Assembly (NCBI RefSeq): GCF_947623445.1
Contig: NC_135244.1
Span: forward strand, 18,042,860 to 18,106,859
DNA length: 64,000 bases
Source of the DNA: Clavelina lepadiformis
Taxonomy: Eukaryota; Chordata; Ascidiacea; Aplousobranchia; Clavelinidae
Direction of reading: 5' to 3'
The position numbers and the translations under genes were made by a program. Under the pieces are notes generated by a model. The model ran no database searches. It had not been told where the DNA came from and worked only from the letters and a program-made list of their open reading frames with translations. Positions 25,319-35,076 of this stretch are shown one piece after another; the stretch's first letter is position 1; every line of letters starts with the position of its first letter.

Positions 25319-26460
25319 TCATGGCTCAGGACAACGGGCGCAGTTTCCCCAGCTTGAGCTTTCGTCATAGTTTGTAGATAGAGAACACCAAAGTTGACCG
25401 TTGTTGTTAATTGTAGTGCACTCGTTGTACCAAATGTCTTGATAGTTGAATGGAAATACACAGCTGGATCCATTGGTAGTGCAGCCGAAATCTGACTCGA
25501 AATAACGGCTCATTGTACTTGTAGATGCTCTTTATTAATTTTTAGTAGACTGGCCCCTGTTTACTAATAGCCTTTTACCCTTATCATTGCATTTGTTTTA
25601 CTATTTATCTCACCCTGTTCACAGTGAGCACAATTTTCCCACCGTCCATCGTTTGCGTAGTCGCCAGTCAAAGAGCACCAAGGTGTCCAACCACTTCCTG
25701 CGTTATTACGCGTCGTGCAAGTTTTGTAAACAACGTTTTCATAAGTAAAGGGCAAGTGACAACGATTTCCTCCCTTGGTGCAACTCGTGTCCTGGTTGCC
25801 TAAAAGCGTTGATAAACGTAGAAAGTTAGATTTATGTCATTCATCATCAATGTATAAATAGGTAGCCTACTTTTATATATAGTCGAAATAACCATATAGT
25901 GTACTGTAGATGCCTGTATAAGACAAGTTGCTATTTTTCACATACAGCAGTAATTTGAAGTATTGCTACATTACAAGTTTACAGATGAGTACTGAGAATA
26001 CTGTTACTGAAATATCCTACTATACCTGGACATTCGGCGCATTCTCCCCAAGTTTGAAATCTGTCATAGTCAGATGTAAGTGATCACCACAACTGGCCGT
26101 CGTTGTCGACGGTAGTGCACTTGTTGTAAGCAATACCTTTGTAGATGAATGGAAACATACACTTTTGACCTTGGCTCGTGCATCTCATTTCTTCGAACAA
26201 AGAAAATTTTGAGAGTTATTAAACCGCTTCTAAGTTATTTCTCATTTAATCGTCATTGATAACAAATTTTTTTTTACCTTTGCAGGTTTCACAAATTCCC
26301 CGTCGGTGATCATCATCGTAATTTGCCGTAATGGAGCACCAGGGTTTCCATTGGAATTCCTCACTATCTCGAGTAGTGCAAGCACTGAAAGTTCTGCCTC
26401 CGTATGTGAAAGGAAAACTGCACTGCTGACCTGCACTGGTACAACTCATGTCTTGATATC
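25319..26460 (-). CDS. Tandem fibronectin type II domain gene (four modules), partial
   Basis: Encodes FN2 modules, small disulphide-bonded extracellular domains that bind collagen or other ligands. Four minus-strand exons carry one module each: 26460-26278 ([19 protein letters not shown] ... [12 protein letters not shown]), about 26196-26026 ([17 protein letters not shown] ... [13 protein letters not shown]), 25799-25614 ([17 protein letters not shown] ... PWCSLTGDY), and about 25517-25319 ([17 protein letters not shown] ... [18 protein letters not shown], ending CPEP and a stop at 25319-25321). Each shows the family pattern C-x-FPF-x-Y, CTT, WCS, WG-x-C. In the second module the conserved Cys of WCS is a TGA stop (LW-stop-SLTSDY). 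In the first module the late Trp is replaced (RRGIC). No signal-peptide exon was found upstream. Either that exon is skipped, or the gene is inactive. Confidence 0.75.
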
Positions 26461-27637
26461 CTGCAAAACATCCTTGTGATAAAATTGATGGTTTGTTAAA
26501 CTTGCTTTTCTGGATCATCTTTACATCCTAAATTAATGCCAAAAAAATTCTAAATATAAGGGAATCGAAGTACAGAAATAAAAACTTCCTAATATGTTAT
26601 GAGTGTCATTTTGTTGCAACGTTTTGCCAAAATAGACCTAAATGTTTAAAGACAAGCCGATAAAATCGAATTATGTAGCCTACGCTGTATGGTAGGCTAT
26701 ACATACGCTATAAACTTAGTCCAGTTCAACGTACCAATTGAACTTACTGAAGTAGGCCTATTTGTTAAAAATCTGTAGGCTATTTGTTAAAAAAACAAAT
26801 AATTAGAAATAAACGAACACTTATTTTCGTAATTCTGCTAACCGACAAATCCTGTTTTGACGTAGCTTGTACAGATAGTGGTGAACAGCACAACCTCAAA
26901 CAACTTATGCATTTTAATTTTAATATATGGCTGTAAGATAGATGACTTTTGTTTACCAACAGAATAAATTGCAGATGATTACTCTTTTTATAACAAAACA
27001 TTTACCCCTTTCTGAAGGTGTAAAGTAGGGCCTATACAAACACAAACTTTTACACGTTACAAGCAAACATTTTGCAATTGCGCTCTTTCTTCGATCATTT
27101 CAATAATAAAGGATGCAATACTGTATTGATTGTTTGCAGCGGTGGTAGTATAAGTCACAAACGATGAAGCGCAAAGAACGATGAGCCCAAACGGAAGCTT
27201 TTCGGTCCAAATGTCATTTATAAATATTTATTATTACTTCGTCCAACCTGCTATTGCTACGTTTTTACATTACTGATTTGCGCACAATTACACTCAGAAC
27301 CTCAGCATTGACAAGATTGACGTAAGCCATGTCATGTACTTTTTCGTCGGGGAAATGTTATAGTCCCTATCAGCTTAAATCGTATCAACGCACCCATTAC
27401 TCATGAAAAAGCAATCAATCTCTTTCAACTGTATAATATCTCTTTTCTTTGCTTAATTTTAAGCTTTGTGTAATAATTTAAATAAATTTTCTTTGATATC
27501 CATCATCTCCATTCATTTTCGGTTGGAATAGGGCTTCAGAAATACATGCGGGTCCGCCCTTGTATTGTATTGCCCGGAACAGGTTTGGCACAACACCGTA
27601 ATGTGTTATTACTTAGTAGTCATGAAACCCTTGGTAC
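26461..27637. other. Spacer upstream of the FN2 gene
   Basis: Any 5' exon with a signal peptide for the FN2 gene should lie here; none was recognised. The right edge, CTTGGTAC (27630-27637), is a target-site copy of the hAT element. Confidence 0.3.
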
Positions 27638-27981
27638 CAGGGCCGGATTAAGACGAAACTGGGCCTGATGCTGCAGCGCAAAAACAGGCCTATTTTTTCT
27701 AGGCATTGGTACATATGCATTCGACACTCTGACTCCACCGTACACGCGTAATCAGACCGACCAAAGAGCCTTTATTGCTTTCGACGCAGTCAGCCAAATT
27801 TTAATGAACATGAACAATAATAACGACGTGTTATCGTAAAAACTCGAGAGTAACATCAGGCTATGTAACACCAACACAATTCAATACCAATATTGCCTGA
27901 AAAGCGGAGTTAATGAAGAAAAGGCTAATCCAGATCAACTTAACGTTGGCATATTGTCAATGCTGCGCTAGTGCTGCTTAC

Positions 27982-30501
27982 TTATACTACTGTTTTTCGA
28001 GCCTTAGCAAGCGCGAAATCTTCGATCATGTCAGTGCAGTCAAGGCTGCTCAGCACCTCATGTTCAATGCTCATAAGCGCCAGCATGTTTAGCCTTTCCT
28101 CCCTCATCGAGGACCGCAGCTATCCTTTGACTATTCCCAGTTTTGAGAAGCTCCGCTCGCCGGAGGCATTAGACACCATCAAGCACAGATAGATGCGCAA
28201 AGCAATCTCGACGTTTGGAAATGTTTGAGAAAGGTTCAACGACGACAAAAGCTTGTACATGGTAAGCTCTGCTGACTCGTTCACACTCACCGATTTCTGG
28301 GTGCGCATAAATGCAGCAAACTGTATGAGCTCAGCCACCAGCGTGTCTTCCAAGTCATCTGGATACGAGGAAACGAGATTTTGAGCTTTATTCTCGATCT
28401 GCTTTATGCTCAATGACGTTAGCTCCGAAAGAAATCCGAATGTTGTAGATATATCCTCATACGCCTTCATTCGCTTTTCCAGTTCAGCTAACAGTCTGTC
28501 GATCATGACCAGATATATATGGGTTTTGAATGTTTCCCTAGGGGTGAGGTTTTCTTCGTTTGCAGCTCCTTCATCAGGCATTCGCTTTCGCTTACGGTCT
28601 CGACGTTCTTCAGCCTTGTATTCGCCGTGAGGAACCTTTTCGATCGCCATCTGCTCATACACGTCAAATCTGTCCCGTGCAAATTGAATCGTGTCGACCA
28701 GTGATGCCAATAAACTAGTTGCCGTATTCAGACTGACTGTAGGGTCTTGGAGGCTAATGCTCGTACTGTTGAGACGGCATAGGATATCGTTCCAGGCAGT
28801 CGCCATAACTGCTGTCTCAAGTTCGTCCATCCTGCGCGAAAATCCGTCGGCCTGGTTTCTCGTATCGGCCTTCTGCTCCTTATCTGCCGCAAGCTCATCC
28901 AGGACTTCTTGAATGCTCTTCCACCCTTCTACTAGCGCTTTGACAGCATCTGCACGTTCACACCATCGGGTTCCAGACAAACCTTTGAGCGTTAATGTGC
29001 AGCGATTCTTCAGTTTCTGCCAGCGATATGTCGATTCAGACAGGAAAACGTATAGTCCATTGACAAAATGAAAAAACCTGGTACAGCCAGCGCAGCTATT
29101 AACAGCCTGGTCTCCTACCAGGTTTAAACTGTGGTTGCAGCATGGAATAAAAGCAGCATATTTACATTCTCGCTTCACAATTGCCTGGACACCGTTGTAC
29201 CGTCCTGACATGTTTGACGCATTGTCATACGACTGGCCTCTGCAGTTAGTAACATCCAAGCCATTTTCCTTCAGAAAGTTCAGAAGTATGCTAGCCATGT
29301 GCGTAGCGGTGTGTCTCATCATAGGCAAGAATGTCAGGAACCGTTCAACTGGACCCAACGGCAGAACATATCGAATAACAATCGTTAGCTGGTCGAGGTG
29401 TGATACGTCAGGTGTAGAGTCAATCGAGACAGAGAAATACTTCGCCTTCTTGGCTTCTTTCAGGATGGTGTCCTGCACCTTTTGTCCCATGAGCTGCACC
29501 AGCTCCTCGCAAATTGTGGATGACAAATAAGAAATGTGACCTTTCCCGCAGTTCGCATATTTTCTAATATGGCTAGCCAGCAGAGTATCGTACTCCGCCA
29601 ACAACTCAATGATGCCAAGGTAGTTACCATTATGAGGGGAACCTATGATCTCATCCGCGCCCCTTATAGCAAGGCCACGCTTAGCTAGGAATATCAGAAC
29701 GTCGATGAGCCGCTTTACAATCTGGCGCCAGTAACACCGCTCTTCCTCGACCTGTTTAGCGGCTAGGTAGTCAACACGACCGGCCTCCCTCTGTCGGCTC
29801 GCAAAAGACAACATAGCCTTGCGATGACCATCGCTGCTTTCATGCATTTTTATTCTGGATTCGCCTGTCCTCCAATTGTCGAAACCGCCGGATACGAACT
29901 TGGTTGCTTGAACAGCATTACCACCGAACAACTTGCATGCAAAGCAGAACACCTTCCCGGTCGAAGGCGAGTAGCACAACCATTGTCTATAGGATTTTTC
30001 ACCATTGAGCGGATGCGTACGCACGAAGAAGGTCTTAGTGCATCGACGTTGGAATGATTCACCTAGGTATTGTCTGGCGCTCTCTTCAAACATCGATTCA
30101 GTGTGTTGGCAGTGTTTTGAACCTTTCTTGGCCCAATATTCTCGAGTGTCAGCGTTGATTTTACCCCACTGTCCTAAATCATTGGTGATATCCTCCAGCG
30201 TTTGCGCCAGTGCTTCGCCAGTGATAGCGTCTCCTTTCACCTCTGCTCTCTCCGCTGAACTTTCCCGCTCTTTATCCTCTCTTTCCTCATCAGGTTCATC
30301 TTGCTTGGCCTGGTCTTCAGGAGCGCTCGAATTCGCAATCGCATCCGACGCAGGCAATTGAGACGAAGCTGCTCGCATTCCAAAGTATGAACTCAGTTTT
30401 GGAATTTTCGCCAGAAGCTTTTCTTGTTCTGCTGCTTCTTTCCTTTTCTTTTTCGCTTTATCCCATCCACTGAGTTGAGACGCCATAGCAAGCGTGCACA
30501 A
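27982..30501 (-). CDS. hAT transposase with TTF zinc finger and DUF4371 (ZMYM1-like), one internal stop
   Basis: Cut-and-paste transposase of the enclosing hAT element. The ATG at 30501 opens 793 codons; a second start, MASQLSGWDKAKKK, lies 5 codons in and may be the real one. A basic, then acidic N-terminus (to about residue 100) is followed by a TTF-type zinc finger (WLCYSPSTGKVFCFACKLF, with a His later), then a DUF4371/RNase H-like core (SIDSTPDVSHLDQLT; RGQSYDNASNMSGRYNG; CNHSLNLVGDQA), and the C-terminal dimerisation region (LCLMVSNASGERSFSKL). A TAG at 28120-28122 stops the frame right after IVKG. The same frame then continues for 45 codons (LRSSMREERLNMLALM ... ARKTVV) to a TAA at 27982-27984, the normal family ending. 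The stop usually corresponds to a Tyr-like position (K-N-Y-L-R-S). So the copy is young and was lost by very few changes. Confidence 0.92.
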
Positions 30502-30880
30502 AACGCAGCTAAATTTGTAAATTGTAGAACCGTAAAATTTATCGCATTAACTTGAAATCTTCCGTTACAATAAACACAACGCCGTATATTTAGCCTACGT
30601 CACAGTGCAAAAAAAAAAACATTAGCAATTGTCTTAGAATTAAGGCAGTCGCTAGCGTCCAAGTGAACCCCAATGCTTTCCATCATTTTTTGTTATAAAC
30701 TGACACTGGTTTCCATCATTTTTTGTTGTGAACCGGCAGTTGTTTGCACGGTGTTAGCTTGTGAATCGGCAATGAAACAACATTGAACTCAACAATAATG
30801 ATTGCTAACTCTTTTCCCAACCATAATGAGTACTAATCTTACTGCCTTAACCTAATCTATTCCGAAGGCTTAGCCTAACT

Positions 30881-31812
30881 CAGTGGTTCTCAACCGCCGG
30901 TCCGCGAAGTACCGTATCTTACTTTCTGCCAAGCTAATTTTAATCTGGAATCATAAGCATTGCAAAGTTGATACTTCCTGTAAAACTCATTTTACGCTTG
31001 GCCGATTCACAGCAGTAGGCTAAAACTGGCATAGCCTATCTCTCCTTCGTTGATACAGCAGAACTGTTTAATAATAAAGGTTAACCTTCCGATGACCTAG
31101 ATTTTGTGCCGTTTATGATTGTTTCGTCATAAACTGCGTCTAGCTTTCAAAAAGTTTTGTAATACAAGGTCATTCTTCACTTTTCAGATGCTGCAATAGC
31201 TTGTCCTGTTAAACTACAGAAGGATTAATATGGAATCAACGAACCAACAAGTGTATTTTAACAAGAAGGAAAAAACTAAGACTTCTGAAACAAATAATTC
31301 TCAAAATGGAAATGAACCAAGTATCAGTAGGTGCAAATGTAAACTACGAAAAGGGCATATGCAGATAAGTTGAGTGTCACAGAGGGAAGTAAGAAACGAA
31401 AAGGGGAATTTGTCAGGCAATACAATAAAAATACTTGGAGCTTGGTTTTACAATAGTTCCGGGTAGTGAACAATCGTCACGGCCCTAATGTTTGGTGTGC
31501 TCCCAAATTCTGCCAAATGACGTTATGAAACCTTCTAAAGTTGTTCGTCACTTTCATTCAAAGCACAACAATCTTGAAGGCAAGCCACTTGAATATTTTG
31601 GACGAATATTCTCTGATATGAACGATTAAAAAAAGCAAATGAAAAGATGACGACTACCGAAAAATCCTTTCTTCATGAATCCTATCTAGTTTCTCTACGA
31701 ATAGTTAAAACCAAAAAAAGCATACACGATTGGGGAAGAGTTAATAAAGCCGTGCATCTTATCTGCGGCTGAAGTAATGAAGGGCCCTGAAACAGCTCGA
31801 AAAGTGTTATAA
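30881..31812 (+). mobile_element. 5' fragment of a Buster-type hAT, nested in the larger hAT
   Basis: Begins with a hAT end, CAGTGGTTCTCAACC. From ATG 31230 it shows broken pieces of a ZBED5/FAM200-like BED zinc finger region (KRKGEFVRQYNKN; NDVMKPSKLLRHFHSKHNN-like coding in shifting frames; KSFLHESYLVSLRI; SAAEVMKGPETARK). No matching right end was found before 32056, so the 3' part is deleted. Its orientation is opposite to the host transposase. Confidence 0.75.
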
Positions 31813-32064
31813 TTTTTCATCTTAAATAAGTAGTCTATGCCAAAATCTTGCTTTATCTTACGTGCCTAGGCGTAACACTGTGCCTAGGCGTGCGAAAGTC
31901 GGACTACAAATTTCATAATAAGAATTATTTGTGGGTTAATTAAGCAAAGGAAAACTGTTCAGCGTCCGGAAAATTCACGTCTGTTTTCGTCTGGGCCTAT
32001 TTCAGGAATGGGCCTAATGCTGCAGCATCAATAGCATCCACCTTAATCCTGCACTGCTTGGTAC

Positions 32065-32879
32065 CATGGACCCTTAGACATCTGTCACTACTGTAAGATA
32101 GCCATAGTGTAGCTATGCCTATAGTTGTAAATTCGTAGTTATTGTGTTGTAGTGTGGGCCTTAGTCATTGACTCATTGACGCATTTTTATTGCGGCATAC
32201 GTTACGGAATTGTGTAACATTAAAATGAGAGGCCAATGCTAAACAAGTGGACCTTATACCAGTCAACAAGTAAAACATACAAAGAGTTTTGCCATTTTAT
32301 TAGTTGATGAATTATTGCCAAAATATGTTACAAATTTGGCGCTTATTATGATGCGAGTTAAGCAATTATAGCATCACAATGTAGAATCTACGTGCATGAC
32401 AGTTGGTGTTTGGATCTGGTATGGGTGCATTGAATACTGTAGTAAGTTTCCTGTAGACGAGGTGTTGGTGCAGTTCGAGCGTTACTTAATTTAACAGGAA
32501 TATCTGGGGTTAGTAAGCTGTACGCTGATCTGCAGTTAAAGCATATATATATATAATGGTGAAATCCGGGCTACAGTTAACTGAGCTAAGTATTGGATGT
32601 TAGCGGTAGCCTGGTCACGTACCGGTAGGTGGAAGGGTTACCAACTGTCATTCATTGCATATGACTGTTAAATAGCCTAAATCAGCGTTTGTCAAAGCGA
32701 ACTTGTGTGGATCCCTTGTGCTCCGTGAGATAATTCCAGAGGCTTTTGAAGCCATTTTTTTTTATCCATTTAAGAATTTAACCCCTTTATTAGTAGTAAA
32801 ACTATTAGTAGCAATACCAATACGGGTATAGGCCTCCAGTCATATAAAGCTGCACACTTATAGATCAAACTAAATGTAC
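32065..32879. other. No gene seen
   Basis: Contains a short AT dinucleotide run near 32542-32555. Nothing else was recognised. Confidence 0.3.
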
Positions 32880-32887
32880 GTGTACGA

Positions 32888-33206
32888 CAGACATGTGCAA
32901 CCAGTGGCCCGCGGGCCGCAGTGCGGCCCGCCAGGTTGTTCAAAGCGGCCCGCGTGGTGCTCAGCAAAATGTTAGAAGTTCATACTAGCCATCACTATTT
33001 GATGCAGTTTACATCAAAGCAATGGAAATTTTCGAAATTTTCGCATTTTCCTGTCGTGGACTACATTAAATCTATTTTTTAACTATATAAACTGCACAGG
33101 AAAGTCGTTTTATGATACTAATTTTTTCTGAAAAAAATCATGTGGCCCGCGTTGTCATTCAAAATTTTGTATTTGGCCCTCCAGTGAAAAAGGTTGCACA
33201 TGCCTG
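32888..33206. mobile_element. Non-autonomous hAT (Buster-like) element, 319 bp
   Basis: Inverted ends CAGACATGTGCAACC / GGTTGCACATGCCTG (one mismatch) with perfect 8-bp duplications GTGTACGA (32880-32887, 33207-33214). The interior has GC-rich GCGGCCCGC repeats, and no coding remnant was seen. Confidence 0.9.
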
Positions 33207-33543
33207 GTGTACGATGACTGATGGGACGAACAGCGCAGTAGAATAGCTTAGGTATTTTTGTATCACATTTCCGAGGTAGCGTCACCTGCGGATACGATTC
33301 TTGACACATTCAGTGTGCAGACAATTGCGTGTGTGTCGACTGGCTGATAATTGCAGGCGTTTGCTTTTTACGACTGCAGGCACCTTTATTCTCGAAATGC
33401 AAATCGCTCTGTGCTATGCGGCACCTGGATTTTGTGGACCTGAAAACTCTGACGATCCACAAGCAAATGGCCTTTGATCAAACTTACTTGGTAAAAATGA
33501 AAAAAAATCTCAACGCCACGAGAAATAGTTGTACGGTATATGT

Positions 33544-34245
33544 TAGGGTTGCCATACGTCAGGATTTTCCCCGACATGTCAGGGAATTTAGTGTTCAAAT
33601 CTGCCTCAGGGAGAAATGCTAAAATGTACTTGAAGTCCGGGATTTCTCAAAATTGTATTTTAGTCCAAGTTTTTCTAGGTTGCCACCTTTTTTTAAACTT
33701 TTTCTAGGTCGCGAACATTCTCAGCTCGTCAAAACTGTCTGCAACTCGTTTATGACGTAAGTTGTTTACTACCTTATAAGATAAGATTTAAGATTTTTAA
33801 GAAAGAGATTAGATGACCATTGAGAGAATGAAAGGAATTTTAACACTTCAGTACAAAGCATGTCTTGTGGAGAATTTTATGTGTTTTTGAAATCCAACAA
33901 GAGCTTGTTGAAAAAAATCAAATCTTCGGAAAAGTACGATTGGTATGAGGGGAGTAGAGTATTATTCATAAACTGTTATACGTTCATTACTTGTAATTAC
34001 TTTGGAGCGTATTTTGTAAAAATTTTGTGCTAATTTTCATTTTCATAAATGTTACTGTATAGAAGAAAACTTGCATTCGTGTATTGCAATGCAACATTTC
34101 TTTGCTGTTTTTGTATTGTTTCGTGTTTATCCTTCTTTCACAAAAAAGCAATGGCGGCAATTTACTTTGGAAATATTCTAAAGTTGGTCAATGCAACTGA
34201 GGTAAATTTGTCAGGGATTGTGCATTATCAAATATGGTAACCCTA
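33544..34245. mobile_element. Non-autonomous DNA element of unknown family, about 700 bp
   Basis: Inverted ends TAGGGTTGCCATA / TATGGTAACCCTA (one mismatch). The flanks GTACGGTATATGT (33531-33543) and GTACTGTATATGT (34246-34258) are 12 of 13 identical, an unusually long apparent target duplication. No transposase remnant was recognised. Confidence 0.65.
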
Positions 34246-34258
34246 GTACTGTATATGT

Positions 34259-35076
34259 AAAACATATAAAATTTAAAATAAGATGTATAAGCTCACACAT
34301 CCCAAACACACAACGTTTCTGATATCATTCCTGGTATTTGATAACACGTTTGCCGATTTGCGCGATTGTAAACAAACGTCAGTGATCTTGCTGTGTGAAC
34401 TGACCAATAGCTGATGGTAATTTTTCACATGCCTGAGGCGTTTCGCAGTTGGAACATCTTTCACATAGCGCAAGTCGAGCGTGACATTCAGACTAGCCTG
34501 TAATTGTAATGAGTTGTAAAACAATCAATTTTGCTTGGTTTTTGTTGTTTTTAGCGTCTTTGAGGCAGAAGGTTTTGGTACGGACGGTTTAAGCTGTTTT
34601 GACTTGTTTAAGCTGGTGCTCGATGGTTGTTGTTGTTGTTGTACAGTTATGTTATATGTGAATGGTGTTTGTATGTGATATTGCGAAGGTTTCATCATTG
34701 AATATATTTGGTAATAACAAGAAGGCACCACTGCCTAAGTTGTTGTAGAACAACCTTGAGCTTGTTGAAACTCGGCTTAAGCAAACATAGATATCAATCT
34801 TTTAATTTAGTTCAGTACTGGTAAGAATTTGACCATTGAAATATTGATGAGTCACATGTTTTGTTTTGAGACGTTAACGAAATTCCTGCAGGCAAAAAAA
34901 TGCTAAGGCTTATCTATTGCTTCAGTACAGAGTTTTTACGGCAGATAAGACAAAGTTTTTTTCTAATTCTTCTTTATTCAAACTATTTTTGGCATTGTAG
35001 TTTCAACTTACCGACGTGAGTAAGTACAGTATTTTCAAACATGCTGTACTGAAAGAATATGTGATATGCATAAATT
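34259..35076. other. Upstream region of GT31 gene 1
   Basis: Contains a short CAA/TTG repeat near 34627-34642. No gene or clear promoter motif was recognised. The promoter of GT31 gene 1 should be here. Confidence 0.3.

Larger units (their letters stand above)
27638..32056 (-). mobile_element. Nearly complete hAT transposon, 4.4 kb
   Basis: Ends CAGGGCCGGATTAAG and CTTAATCCTGCACTG form inverted repeats (with mismatches), and the element is flanked by perfect 8-bp duplications CTTGGTAC (27630-27637, 32057-32064). The subterminal regions are also related in inverted copies ('gggcctgatgctgcagc' type motifs at both ends). It encodes a long minus-strand transposase at 27982-30501. The target site fits the nTnnnnAn pattern of the Ac branch. 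A piece of a different, Buster-type hAT lies inside at 30881-31812. Confidence 0.93.

Noticed and set aside
29135-29530. 131-codon plus-strand frame opposite the hAT transposase
   Set aside because: Shadow of the real minus-strand transposase frame.
34525-34731. Minus-strand frame with a glutamine run and Lys/Ser-rich tail
   Set aside because: It comes from a CAA-type repeat with low-complexity flanks; there is no splice context or homology sign.
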